56,019 bases of DNA from an uncultured Clostridia bacterium (GTDB taxonomy: Bacteria > Bacillota > Clostridia > TANB77 > CAG-508). This document shows positions 16,421 through 24,756 of the stretch, in pieces. Made by a program: the position numbers and the translations under genes. The stretch covers positions 1 through 56,019 of the forward strand of contig CASSLW010000010.1 in assembly GCA_949443285.1 (NCBI GenBank). Direction: 5' to 3'. The notes below the pieces were generated by a model. That model was given only the letters and a program-made list of their open reading frames with translations, did not search any database and was not told the DNA's origin. Position 1 is the stretch's first letter. The number at the start of each line of letters is the position of its first letter.

Positions 16421-18304
16421 TTATGTTTTTTTGTTTAATTTCTTTTTGAAATCTATCAATATATTATCTATTTTGTATTCATTAGCTAATTTTAAAGACA
16501 TTTTCTTGTATTCCTGAACTTTACCACTTTGTATCATATCTTTCACTTTCTCATACATATCTTCATAGTTATTAATTTCAAATATAATACCATTTTCTCC
16601 GTTATTAACGTATTCAAAAGCATATTTCCAATTTGAAACAGCCACTGCTAATCCTGATATATATGCATCTATTAAAGCTCCTGGTAAGCCCTCTCCATAA
16701 TAGTGCGTTGGAAAAATAAATATATCGTATTTGTGCAATTTTTCATACTCTATTTTTCCATTTGGATTTATTGCCCCTTTATATTCTATGTTTTTATTCT
16801 CTCCTGTTAATTGCATTAAAACTTCTAAATATTGTTTATCGACTTGTCCATAAATATCTAAAGAAACATTTACATTGTTATTCGATAATTCTTTTACTAA
16901 TTTTATTGCTTCTTCTATTCCTTTTTCTTTAATAACTCTTCCAAAAAACACAAGTTTTGTAATCCCCTTATTTTCAGTCACTTCAACATAATTTACCTTT
17001 GGATTTCTGAAATTATTAAGCTTTTCAACTTGACTAAAACCTAACTCTTCAAATTGTATTTTCATTTCTTCTGATTCTACATATATTTTGTCAATAAATC
17101 TATACCATTTATGTTTATATTTGTTTTCTTTTATATATTGTCCTAAAACTCCTCCACATACAAAGTATATTACTTTCTTTTTAGTTTTTATCTTCTCAAG
17201 AAATCTAATTATAATTGATGCTCCTGGTGATGAAGAGCATATAACTATAACATCACTTTTTTTATAATTCACTAATATTTTGGTAATAATATTTACAAAT
17301 CTTTTTTTGTATCCATCCACATCAATAAATTTTAAATTGATATTGCACTTTTTCAAATATTCTAATAAACATCTACTTTTTATAGTAACTCCATCTAATC
17401 TTCCTGATTTTTCTCCAACACTCCCAATATATAATATTTGGTTTTTCATTGGTAGGTCTAACAATTTAGCTATTTCTCTATCCTTTTCAATTGGTGTAAA
17501 TGGTGTTAAGCCTCCTGCTGGAGTCAAAGTAATTTCACCAAAATATATTTTACCATCAACGTCATATAAATCAATTCTGGCAAATTGTAACTCATCTGAT
17601 AATCTTTCTGCAACTTCTATCATTTCACTTAAGTTGTCAGGTTTCTTTAGTTCTCCAGAATAATTTGGATATTTCCCTTTTTTTAAGTCTAGTAACTTCC
17701 AATTTCTATTATAAAAATTCATTGCATGATTTTCAAATCTATCGAAATCTACTTCAATAAATTCTACTTTTCCCTTAAAACAAAATAACTTATAATCAAA
17801 TAAGTTTCCATCTTTGCTTTCCATATATTCTTCGCAAATTATTTTTTTATTAATATTTTTATATTGTGGTTCTTTTTTTATTTTTGTATAGTCTTCTTTT
17901 AGCCACTTATTTAATTGTTTTATCGTTTTTTCTCTATTAAGCTTTTCTTTGTCTTTACAAATTATATTGTATCCTGAACCCGTATTTAATTTTAATACAA
18001 ATTTTTCAGGCAATTTATCAAAATCAATTTCACTTGTAGAATCATATACCTTTATTATATTTGTTAAATATTTTTCTCCTACTTTGTTTTTTACATATTC
18101 TCTTACTACATATTTATCTACTAAATTAGAATATTTTTCTAAGCCTCCATACATTTTCATCCATTGGATTTTTTCTCCAAAATACTCTATTCTCTTCTTT
18201 TTTAGCGGCCTTTTATACCCTCTCAAGTTTTCTATATTTAAAACAATTTTTGTGGGCAATCGTTTTATGATTGCCCTATATATTTTTTTTAATATTTCAT
18301 GCAT
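16421..18304 (-). CDS. Fusion of TupA-like ATP-grasp and family 4 glycosyltransferase
   Basis: A 627-residue two-domain protein. Residues 1-285 match the TupA-like ATP-grasp family: KKKRIEYFGEKIQWMKMYG, YVVREYVKNKVGEKYL, FVLKLNTGSGYNIIC, IICEEYMES and FARIDLYDVDGKIYFGEIT. Residues 286-627 are a complete GT4 enzyme: ILYIGSVGEKSGRL at its start, KLVFFGRVIKEKGIEEAI, then FPTHYYGEGLPGALIDAY. TupA-type enzymes are linked to peptide or amino-acid decoration of acidic polymers. The ATG at the junction (17449) has no ribosome site, so a true fusion is likely. The chosen start has GAGGAAG upstream and follows the previous stop codon by one base. Confidence 0.83.
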   Translation of the reverse strand: MHEILKKIYRAIIKRLPTKIVLNIENLRGYKRPLKKKRIEYFGEKIQWMKMYGGLEKYSNLVDKYVVREYVKNKVGEKYLTNIIKVYDSTSEIDFDKLPEKFVLKLNTGSGYNIICKDKEKLNREKTIKQLNKWLKEDYTKIKKEPQYKNINKKIICEEYMESKDGNLFDYKLFCFKGKVEFIEVDFDRFENHAMNFYNRNWKLLDLKKGKYPNYSGELKKPDNLSEMIEVAERLSDELQFARIDLYDVDGKIYFGEITLTPAGGLTPFTPIEKDREIAKLLDLPMKNQILYIGSVGEKSGRLDGVTIKSRCLLEYLKKCNINLKFIDVDGYKKRFVNIITKILVNYKKSDVIVICSSSPGASIIIRFLEKIKTKKKVIYFVCGGVLGQYIKENKYKHKWYRFIDKIYVESEEMKIQFEELGFSQVEKLNNFRNPKVNYVEVTENKGITKLVFFGRVIKEKGIEEAIKLVKELSNNNVNVSLDIYGQVDKQYLEVLMQLTGENKNIEYKGAINPNGKIEYEKLHKYDIFIFPTHYYGEGLPGALIDAYISGLAVAVSNWKYAFEYVNNGENGIIFEINNYEDMYEKVKDMIQSGKVQEYKKMSLKLANEYKIDNILIDFKKKLNKKT

Positions 18305-18305
18305 T

Positions 18306-19079
18306 TTACTTCCTCTTCTTTTTATAAATCCTTTTCTTAACTGCATTGAACGCATATCCTACAAAACAATAAAATGTTTTCCATAATGGCAATTTTTCAA
18401 TTTTCCTATACCAATACCAATTCATTTTTATCGCTTTAAATTTATTGCTAGATAATGAGTTTGATACTACTCTGTAATATGACAAGCATTCAGGGACTTC
18501 ATAACAATCAAACCCATTTTTTAATAGTTGACACCATGTTGCTGCATCTTGTCTTCTTCTTATATTAGGCATTTTCAATAATTCTTTTCCTGTTAATTTG
18601 GTATCTACCATAACTCCTACTGTTTGAATTATTGTATTTCTCAAAAATAAGTTATAGTCTACTTTTTGTGGTATTTTTATAACTTTATTTAAACTTTCAC
18701 CATTTTCATCTATCTTTTCATAGTCTGTACATGTAAATGCATAGTTATTGTCTAACATAAATTTTACTTGCTTTTCTAATTTGTCTTTTCTCCATAAATC
18801 ATCGGCATCAAGATATGCAATAAATCTTCCCGATGCTTGTTCTAGTGCATAATTTCTTGCTATTGCTGCACCACTATTTTCTTTTAGCTTAAAGTACTTT
18901 ACTCTTATATCTTTTTCTACATATTTTTGTATTATTTCTTCCGATTTATCATTTGAGCAATCGTCAACTAATAGCATTTCCCAATTTAAATATGTTTGAT
19001 TTATTACACTTTCTATCGTTTTTTTTAAGTATTTTTCACTATTATATACTGGTGTTATTATCGATACTTTCTCTTGCAT
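18306..19079 (-). CDS. Family 2 glycosyltransferase
   Basis: A 257-residue GT-A enzyme. VSIITPVYNSEKYLKKTIES begins the fold, followed by NQTYLNWEMLLVDDCSND, AAIARNYALEQASGRFIAYL and the DADDLW metal site. The C-terminal part has RRRQDAATWCQLLKNGF and a basic, partly hydrophobic end (FYCFVGYAFNAVKKRIYKKK) that may touch the membrane. It is the second gene of the operon, one base after the initiating transferase, so it may add the second sugar. Confidence 0.88.
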   Translation of the reverse strand: MQEKVSIITPVYNSEKYLKKTIESVINQTYLNWEMLLVDDCSNDKSEEIIQKYVEKDIRVKYFKLKENSGAAIARNYALEQASGRFIAYLDADDLWRKDKLEKQVKFMLDNNYAFTCTDYEKIDENGESLNKVIKIPQKVDYNLFLRNTIIQTVGVMVDTKLTGKELLKMPNIRRRQDAATWCQLLKNGFDCYEVPECLSYYRVVSNSLSSNKFKAIKMNWYWYRKIEKLPLWKTFYCFVGYAFNAVKKRIYKKKRK

Positions 19080-19080
19080 T

Positions 19081-19839
19081 CTAAACTGCCCCTTCTTTTC
19101 TTATTACATCCATAACTGTCTTCTTTAAAATCTTAATATCCAGTTTTAACGAATGTTTGAAATAATACTTCATATCCATCTCGAGGCGATTAACAAAAGT
19201 AGTCTTACTTCTACCACTAGTTTGCCAAAGACCTGTAATGCCTGGTTTAACAGAAGTTATGTACTTAAAATATCCATTAATATCTTCTTTTTCTCTTGGC
19301 AAATATGGTCTTGGTCCTACTAAGCTCATCTCACCTTTAAACACATTTATAAATTGTGGGAATTCATCAATACTAGATTTTCTAATAAACCTTCCCACTT
19401 TTGTTATTCTTGGATCATCTTTTAACTTTTTATATTCCTTATATTCCTTTCTTGCTTCTTCATTTTCTTCTAGATATTTTTGTAATTTTTCGTCAGCCCC
19501 TACAACCATTGAGCGATATTTATATAATTTAAATATTTTCCCATTTTTACCAATTCTTTCTTGTGTATAAAAAACAGGCCCTTTATCCCCCACAATAATA
19601 TTAGCTATGTAAATTCCAATTGTTAATGGTACTAGTGCCATTATTCCAAACAAGCTTCCCACTATATCAATCATTCTCTTTAGTATTTTTTCTATCTTTA
19701 TAATAAATCTGCTTCTATATGCTACCTCCTCTAATTGCACTAATCCCATTGTAGTATTAGCATTTGAAGCATATTCTAATTCCCCTTTTTTGATATCCAC
19801 TTTTGTTCCCCCTAAATATAAATAATTAATTTTATTCAT
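19081..19839 (-). CDS. Initiating undecaprenyl-phosphate sugar phosphotransferase
   Basis: A 252-residue member of the bacterial sugar transferase family (WcaJ/CpsE/PglC type). A membrane segment near residue 55 (IVGSLFGIMALVPLTIGIYI) precedes the catalytic core: VFYTQERIGKNGKIFKLYKY, the RS motif, SSIDEFPQFINVFKGEMSLV and GPRPYLPRE, then VKPGITGLWQTSGR. It transfers sugar-1-phosphate to undecaprenyl phosphate and so starts repeat unit synthesis. First gene of the operon, behind a promoter at 19854-19882. The ribosome site before the ATG is weak (AGGTAG), so the exact start is less certain. Confidence 0.9.
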   Translation of the reverse strand: MNKINYLYLGGTKVDIKKGELEYASNANTTMGLVQLEEVAYRSRFIIKIEKILKRMIDIVGSLFGIMALVPLTIGIYIANIIVGDKGPVFYTQERIGKNGKIFKLYKYRSMVVGADEKLQKYLEENEEARKEYKEYKKLKDDPRITKVGRFIRKSSIDEFPQFINVFKGEMSLVGPRPYLPREKEDINGYFKYITSVKPGITGLWQTSGRSKTTFVNRLEMDMKYYFKHSLKLDIKILKKTVMDVIRKEGAV

Positions 19840-19853
19840 ATATATCTACCTGT

Positions 19854-19882
19854 ATTCTATAACTTTTTTGGTTAACTTTCAA
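19854..19882 (-). promoter_or_regulatory. Promoter of the exopolysaccharide operon
   Basis: TTGAAA (19882-19877) and TAGAAT (19859-19854) on the minus strand are 17 bases apart, close to the first gene of the ten-kilobase operon. Confidence 0.6.
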
Positions 19883-19970
19883 TACCCTTTTTCATATTTT
19901 TTTGCCATATTTTGTCGATACCTTTTCTATTCCGCTTGTAGAGTACTTTTCGCAGGCTAAATTTAATTCA

Positions 19971-20017
19971 AAAAATAGCAGGAAATTATTTCTACTTAAA
20001 TATTTCCTACTATTTTT
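19971..20017 (-). terminator. Terminator after glyQS
   Basis: AAAATAG(C/T)AGGAAAT and ATTTCCT(A/G)CTATTTTT arms of about 15 pairs lie 13 bases beyond the GlyRS stop codon and end in a run of T on the minus strand. Confidence 0.8.
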
Positions 20018-20029
20018 ACATTTTATACC

Positions 20030-21412
20030 TTAAAATTCTATTTTCTCTTCAATCCATTTCTCAACATCATCAATTTTAACTCTAACTTGTTCCATAGTAT
20101 CTCTATCACGAATAGTAACAGACTCATCTTCTAAAGTATCAAAATCAACTGTTATACAATAAGGAGTACCAATTTCATCCTCTCTTCTATAACGTTTACC
20201 AATAGAACCAGCTTCATCATAATCACACATAAATTTCTTTGATAGTTTGTCATAAACTTCATTAGCTTTGTCAGACAGTTTCTTTGATAATGGCAATACT
20301 GCTAATTTGTATGGAGCTAGTGCTGGGTGTAAATGTAGAACTGTTCTTGTATCACCTTCAGCAATTTCTTGTTCTTCATATGCGTTGCATAAGAATGCTA
20401 AAACAACTCTGTCTGCTCCTAGTGATGGTTCTATTACATATGGTACATATTTTTCGTTTGTTTCTGGGTCTTGGTATGATAAGTCTTGTTTTGAGTGTTC
20501 CATATGTCTTGACAAATCGTAATCAGTTCTGTCTGCAATTCCCCATAATTCTCCCCAACCAAATGGGAATGCAAATTCGATATCTGTTGTTGCTTTGCTG
20601 TAGAATACTAATTCTTCTGCTGAGTGGTCTCTTAGACGTATGTTTTCTTTCTTTATTCCTAAGTCTAGTAACCATTTTTCGCAATATTCTTTCCAGTATT
20701 TAAACCATTCTAAATCTGTTCCTGGTTTACAGAAAAATTCTAGTTCCATTTGTTCAAATTCACGTGTTCTGAATGTAAAGTTTCCTGGTGTTATTTCGTT
20801 TCTGAATGCTTTTCCTATTTGGGCTATTCCCATTGGTATTTTCTTTCTAGATGTTCTTGCAACACTCTTGAAGTCCACAAAAATACCTTGAGCAGTTTCT
20901 GGTCTTAAGTATACTGTTGAAGTAGAGTCTTCTGTTACTCCCATAAATGTTTTAAACATCAAATTGAACTTTCTAATATCTGTAAAGTTTGTTTTTCCAC
21001 AAGATGGGCATGGTATTTTATTTTCTTTTATAAAATTAACTAATTGTTCTTCAGTCATTCCGTCAGCAATCATATCTTTTCCATTTTCATGAGCCCATTC
21101 TTCTATTAATTTATCTGCTCTATGTCTAGTTTTACATTCTTTACAATCAATTAGTGGATCTGAGAAACCTCCAACATGTCCTGTAGCTACCCATGTTTCT
21201 GGGTTCATTAGTATTGCTGCATCTAATCCTACTATATTTTTTTGTTCTTGTATGAATTTTTTTCTCCATGCATTTTTAACATTGTTTTTTATTTCGTTTC
21301 CTAGTGGTCCATAATCCCAAGTATTTGCTAGTCCTCCATATATTTCTGAACCTGGGTAAATAATTCCTCTTCCCTTACATAACGCTACTAGCGTATCCAT
21401 TGATTTTAACAT
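20030..21412 (-). CDS. glyQS: Glycyl-tRNA synthetase (alpha2 type)
   Basis: A 460-residue class II synthetase that charges tRNA-Gly. It begins [20 protein letters not shown] and has motif 2 ([20 protein letters not shown], with the class II Phe-Arg-x-Glu) and motif 3 ([15 protein letters not shown]). A zinc-binding-like insertion is visible (CKECKTRHR and CPSCGKTNF), and the C-terminal anticodon domain ends the protein. Length is normal for the family. It is preceded by a T-box leader and followed by a terminator, so it is a single-gene unit that responds to uncharged tRNA-Gly. This is of interest because the CGGN sites of this genome appear to draw on glycine decoding. Confidence 0.96.
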   Translation of the reverse strand: MLKSMDTLVALCKGRGIIYPGSEIYGGLANTWDYGPLGNEIKNNVKNAWRKKFIQEQKNIVGLDAAILMNPETWVATGHVGGFSDPLIDCKECKTRHRADKLIEEWAHENGKDMIADGMTEEQLVNFIKENKIPCPSCGKTNFTDIRKFNLMFKTFMGVTEDSTSTVYLRPETAQGIFVDFKSVARTSRKKIPMGIAQIGKAFRNEITPGNFTFRTREFEQMELEFFCKPGTDLEWFKYWKEYCEKWLLDLGIKKENIRLRDHSAEELVFYSKATTDIEFAFPFGWGELWGIADRTDYDLSRHMEHSKQDLSYQDPETNEKYVPYVIEPSLGADRVVLAFLCNAYEEQEIAEGDTRTVLHLHPALAPYKLAVLPLSKKLSDKANEVYDKLSKKFMCDYDEAGSIGKRYRREDEIGTPYCITVDFDTLEDESVTIRDRDTMEQVRVKIDDVEKWIEEKIEF

Positions 21413-21426
21413 AAATATTCCTCCTT

Positions 21427-21650
21427 AAATTCATAAAAGACTTTCAACTCTAGCCTAATAGCTAGGGACGAAAGTCTTTTCCGCGTTTCCACCCTAATTC
21501 TTAAAATGTTTTTCCACATTTTAAGCACCTTAATTTTTTTTATTACTCCAAAGCTCCCCACGCTTGTTTATTACAAGTTTTCCACCGTCACTTGCTCTCT
21601 ATTAATAAAGTTTTTGCGCTTTTTCTTTTTCACCGTAATTTATTTTGTTG
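21427..21650 (-). promoter_or_regulatory. T-box leader of glyQS
   Basis: Read on the minus strand the leader ends with the T-box sequence AGGGTGGAAACGCGG (21495-21481), then a terminator hairpin of GAAAAGACTTTCG-like arms (21480-21470 with 21445-21435) before the AAGGAGG ribosome site. Upstream are stem I-like segments, including GAGAGCAAGTGACGG. A GGA triplet in the later part (CTTTGGAGTAAT) is a possible glycine specifier, but I cannot fold it with certainty. Confidence 0.85.
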
Positions 21651-21655
21651 TATAT

Positions 21656-21684
21656 ATTTTATTACCACATTTTAAAAAAGTCAA
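21656..21684 (-). promoter_or_regulatory. Promoter of glyQS
   Basis: TTGACT (21684-21679) and TAAAAT (21661-21656), 17 bases apart, stand just ahead of the T-box leader. Confidence 0.7.
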
Positions 21685-21702
21685 TATTTTTTGTAAAAAT
21701 TG

Positions 21703-21731
21703 TTGCTAATTTTATTTTTTTATGCTATTAT
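21703..21731 (+). promoter_or_regulatory. Promoter of tRNA-Trp
   Basis: TTGCTA (21703-21708) and TATTAT (21726-21731), 17 bases apart, end about 22 bases ahead of the tRNA. Confidence 0.5.
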
Positions 21732-21753
21732 ATTAATTGTGTTTAACTTATGT

Positions 21754-21828
21754 AGGGGTATAGTGTCAATGGTAGCACATCGGTCTCCAAAACCGCCTGT
21801 GAGGGTTCGAGTCCTTCTACCCCTGCCA
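21754..21828 (+). tRNA. trnW: tRNA-Trp (CCA anticodon)
   Basis: AGGGGTA pairs with TACCCCT to make a seven-pair acceptor stem. The D arm is GTGT-CAATGGTA-GCAC. The anticodon loop CTCCAAA holds CCA at 21787-21789, and the T arm is GAGGG-TTCGAGT-CCTTC. The discriminator G is at 21825 and the CCA end is encoded (21826-21828). The outermost anticodon-stem pair is T-C, a small oddity. A terminator follows directly. Confidence 0.95.
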
Positions 21829-21835
21829 AGAAAGC

Positions 21836-21869
21836 AAAACTTGATACTATACTTGTATCAAGTTTTTTT
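21836..21869 (+). terminator. Terminator after tRNA-Trp
   Basis: AAAACTTGATAC (21836-21847) and GTATCAAGTTTT (21855 on) form a perfect stem followed by TTTTTTT. Confidence 0.9.
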
Positions 21870-21944
21870 GTATATCTCTGCATTAATATTTTAAATAAAT
21901 CTTTTTATCTTTTTTAGTCTACAAATTTATCGGAGGTGATTTTT

Positions 21945-22533
21945 ATAAACAAATTTTTAAAATTTTCAAGCATTTTAATTATTATATTTGTACTATTTAT
22001 ATCAATATTTTTCATTCCAACTCTAAGTTCACGGAAATCTATCAAACTCTGAACAATTAGATTCTGAAATTATCAATTTCAACCCCAATGGCTTTGTTTG
22101 GCCAATTCCTGGTTATAGTAGAATTAGTTCCCCTTTTGGAAAGCGTATTGCACCAACTTCACGGTGCTGCTACTTCACACACTGGAATTGATATTCCTGC
22201 TCCACCTGGTAGCAAGTTTATTGCTGTTGCTGATGGTGAGATTACTTTTTGCGCTTTCTTAGGCGGAGGAGGTTATACTATTACTCTTTCTTTTGATAAT
22301 TTCAAAGCAACTTATTGTCATTGTGACCCTAATTTTATTGTTCAGGTTGGTACTAGGGTTAAACAAGGGCAGGTTATTCGGATGTGTTGGTCCTAAAAAT
22401 GTTTATGGTGTGCCACGGTAATCAATATCATGATGAGAATGGTTTGCCTACTAATGGTGCTACTACTGGTCCACATTTGCATTTTGGTATTCGTATTGAT
22501 AATAAATATAAAAACCCCTTAGATTTCTTTTAA
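21945..22533 (+). CDS. Membrane-anchored M23 metallopeptidase, needs four +1 shifts at CGG
   Basis: No single frame encodes this gene, but skipping the C of four in-frame CGG codons (22032, 22162, 22379, 22416) gives one 194-residue protein. It has an N-terminal membrane helix, WPIPGYSR, SSPFGKRIAPTSG, the zinc site SHTGID (His78, Asp82), a YCHC histidine, HLHFGI (His176 and His178) and the end KNPLDFF, as in lysostaphin-type endopeptidases. HTGID and HLHF are in different raw frames, so a working enzyme needs the shifts. GGAGGT lies 7 bases before an ATA codon at 21945, the likely start; the only other in-frame candidate, GTG at 21936, overlaps the ribosome site. It converges with and overlaps the next gene by four bases. 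Confidence 0.8.
22032..22035 (+). other. CGG +1 frameshift site 1 of the M23 gene
   Basis: Frame TCA CGG AAA; skipping C gives TCA GGA AAT (Ser-Gly-Asn), codon 30, just after the membrane helix. Confidence 0.8.
22162..22165 (+). other. CGG +1 frameshift site 2 of the M23 gene
   Basis: Frame TCA CGG TGC; skipping C gives TCA GGT GCT (Ser-Gly-Ala), codon 73, five residues before the HTGID zinc motif. Confidence 0.85.
22379..22382 (+). other. CGG +1 frameshift site 3 of the M23 gene
   Basis: Frame ATT CGG ATG; skipping C gives ATT GGA TGT GTT GGT (Ile-Gly-Cys-Val-Gly), codon 145. Without the shift the frame stops six codons later. Confidence 0.85.
22416..22419 (+). other. CGG +1 frameshift site 4 of the M23 gene
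   Basis: Frame CCA CGG TAA; skipping C gives CCA GGT AAT (Pro-Gly-Asn), codon 157, and opens the frame with the HLHF motif. Without the shift the very next codon is a stop. Confidence 0.85.
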
Positions 22534-23771
22534 GTCTTTTTTAAAGTTAATACACCAACATTATCTTTAAACATTGTCTTTATCTCTTCCTTTTTAATTT
22601 TTCCATTTAAAAAATTCTCAAATATTTGTAAGAATATTCTTGTATCTATTATTAGCGTATTATTAGCTTTAGCTATCTTTTCTATTCTTTCCTTTATCTC
22701 ACATCTTTCATCTATCCTTTTATTTCTTTCATATGCCACTACAAATAAACATTTAGCATTTTCAACAATATTTTGTTCTTCCAACTTATCTTGATAAATT
22801 ATTAGATGATTATAAGCATCAGAAATATTATTTCCTGAAATTTCTTTATTTAATCCTTTTGTTTCAATAACAAAGGTGACATCTTCTAACTTTATTAAGC
22901 CATCTTCTTCATACACATCTTCAAAATCTGACATATCGTATTCAAATATTTCTGAAAGCATTTTGTTTACTTGGTCTGAAAGTACTTCTCCACTTTCATA
23001 TAAGATAGACTTGTATTCTAAGTTTTTATTTAAAGTCTCTTCAATAGCTTTCTTTTCTTCTTTAATTTTATCTATTTGTCTGTCAATTTCCGCAATATCT
23101 TCCTCACATTTTTTATCTGTATAGAATTCTATTTCTTTTATCCAATCTGGTGCTTCTGTTTTTTTATCGAAACAGCTTGGAAATACAATTTTTAACAAGT
23201 TAATCATATTCTCTTCATTTTCTATTTCCAATGTTGTTATTATTGCCTTACCATTCTTTATAGCCACAATATCATTTTTATTTTCTGCTGTCAAAACTAT
23301 ATCTTCGTCGGATACACTAATAAAACTAAAATCTGCGGAGATTCTTTCTCTATTTATATTTGTATAGTTTCTCCCAAAATCAATTCTTACTTGGTTCATG
23401 GAAATCAAATTAGAGTTTATTATTCCAATAAAATCATATTTCATATCCTTTATTTTTATATTTTTTATGTATGTTTTCCTATTTATCTCATAAGTATAAT
23501 AATAGTAAAAATTTATATTTTGTGGAAATAAAATAATTATTTTACTATTTTTACTCTTTTCAATTGCCGCATTAATACTTAAAAAATCTCTATATTTATT
23601 TATACATTTAAATGAATTCTCTTTGTTATACCATAATCCTTCTCCTGATATATCAATAACTGTAATATCATAATTATCAAATGATTGGAAAGAATCTATT
23701 TCAGATATTGTAAAGATTTTTTTTGAATAATCTTTGTATTTGCTTGTATCATTACTAATTATTTGTATCAT
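22530..23771 (-). CDS. Uncharacterised protein with nuclease-like C-terminal domain
   Basis: A 413-residue cytoplasmic protein that I do not recognise as a named family. The first half is rich in Ile, Asn, Tyr and Asp without clear motifs. A charged coiled-coil segment lies near residues 205-245 (EEDIAEIDRQIDKIKEEKKA). The C-terminal part has LEDVTFVIETKGLNKE near residue 300, where Asp and E-x-K resemble a PD-(D/E)XK nuclease core. It lies downstream of a BRO-N gene on the same strand, and that pairing suggests a mobile or defence-type role. This is inference only. Confidence 0.6.
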   Translation of the reverse strand: MIQIISNDTSKYKDYSKKIFTISEIDSFQSFDNYDITVIDISGEGLWYNKENSFKCINKYRDFLSINAAIEKSKNSKIIILFPQNINFYYYYTYEINRKTYIKNIKIKDMKYDFIGIINSNLISMNQVRIDFGRNYTNINRERISADFSFISVSDEDIVLTAENKNDIVAIKNGKAIITTLEIENEENMINLLKIVFPSCFDKKTEAPDWIKEIEFYTDKKCEEDIAEIDRQIDKIKEEKKAIEETLNKNLEYKSILYESGEVLSDQVNKMLSEIFEYDMSDFEDVYEEDGLIKLEDVTFVIETKGLNKEISGNNISDAYNHLIIYQDKLEEQNIVENAKCLFVVAYERNKRIDERCEIKERIEKIAKANNTLIIDTRIFLQIFENFLNGKIKKEEIKTMFKDNVGVLTLKKT

Positions 23772-23904
23772 TGCTTATTCCTCTTTATTATTTTCCCTTA
23801 ATTTCTTTGTATCCTGGTCCTTTAATTTTTTGTTCTCTTCTAAATATTTATATCCCAGTGCGTTTTTACTTGTAATTACTGTCCTCCCTAGTTCTTTTTC
23901 TAAA

Positions 23905-24666
23905 TTATCCACGTGTATTTTTGGCGATTTTTCCACCACGTTTTGCTATCTCTTTATTTTCCTTTAACCCATAAGGTTTATGCTCTTTTGCAAGCTCTCT
24001 TGTTGCAATTTCTCCTAGATCTGTTAAAGCAACTTCTATATCAGTCATATTATCCCTTAGAGATTCTTTTCTAAGCCCTTTATATTCTTTATATTGTGAT
24101 GCTTTCATTCCAGACCATTCTTTATATATTTCATTTGTAAGTATTCCATATTCATAGTCCTTTGTTATTCCATTTTCTTTCCATAAATCTGTCAATTTAC
24201 GTCTATCAACAACTCCTGTCAATCTTGATTTAATCCATTTGTCATTATATCCTCGGTTTCTGTAATAATCAACTACACGATTAACCGCAAGTTCAGGGTC
24301 AAATACTTCACTTATTCTCTCATCTCCCATTTTTGCAAGCCACAATTTGAACGGTTCGGCTTTTGAACTTGGTATTGATTCAATTAACCTTAATATTCCT
24401 TTGGTATCTAATACGTCTTGGTTATAATATTTACCATCAGCAGATTTTAGTTTCAGTTGACTACAATTTGTAGTCAACTCAGAACCTTCCTTTTTTAAAC
24501 GTGTTTTTAATACAGACCAATATTTTCTTGGTTCTTTACTGCTTGTCAAAGCCCCAACAACATCAACAACACTAAAATAATATTCTTCTTTTTCACTATC
24601 CCAAACACTTCTTATTTCGTTATCTTCAAAAAGATTAGAAATCGTTTTTAATCTATTATTTTCCAT
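23905..24666 (-). CDS. BRO-N domain protein, C-terminus continues in +1 frame
   Basis: A 253-residue protein of the BRO-N (antirepressor-like) family. SVWDSEKEEYYFSVVDVVGA opens the domain, followed by PRKYWSVLKTRLKKEG and IPSSKAEPFKLWLAKMGDER, and GGKIAKNTRG near the end. It is a clear homologue of the protein at 39297-40130. The frame stops at TAA (23907-23905), but the +1 frame continues with LEKELGRTVITSKNALGYKY to a stop at 23775, matching the NARKQIESKIGKKV end of the homologue. Joined, it would be 296 residues. The junction reads GGA TAA T, not CGG, so it is either a true mutation or a second kind of +1 site. AAAGGA precedes the start. Confidence 0.8.
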   Translation of the reverse strand: MENNRLKTISNLFEDNEIRSVWDSEKEEYYFSVVDVVGALTSSKEPRKYWSVLKTRLKKEGSELTTNCSQLKLKSADGKYYNQDVLDTKGILRLIESIPSSKAEPFKLWLAKMGDERISEVFDPELAVNRVVDYYRNRGYNDKWIKSRLTGVVDRRKLTDLWKENGITKDYEYGILTNEIYKEWSGMKASQYKEYKGLRKESLRDNMTDIEVALTDLGEIATRELAKEHKPYGLKENKEIAKRGGKIAKNTRG

Positions 24667-24705
24667 TTAGGCATCATTCCTTTATAAATTTATTGTCACC
24701 CATAA

Positions 24706-24733
24706 ATTATACCAAAATATACATTTTTTTCAA
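24706..24733 (-). promoter_or_regulatory. Promoter of the BRO-N gene
   Basis: TTGAAA (24733-24728) and TATAAT (24711-24706), 16 bases apart, end 39 bases before the start codon. Confidence 0.6.
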
Positions 24734-24756
24734 TAAAAAAACTTCTAAACTGCATA

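Noticed and set aside
21945..22533. M23 gene as a decayed pseudogene
   Set aside because: No stop or substitution damages the joined frame, all zinc ligands are kept, and the four breaks obey the CGG rule.
22530..24666. Prophage or phage remnant around the BRO-N gene
   Set aside because: No integrase, capsid, tail or lysis genes and no attachment repeats are visible; both BRO-N genes are isolated.
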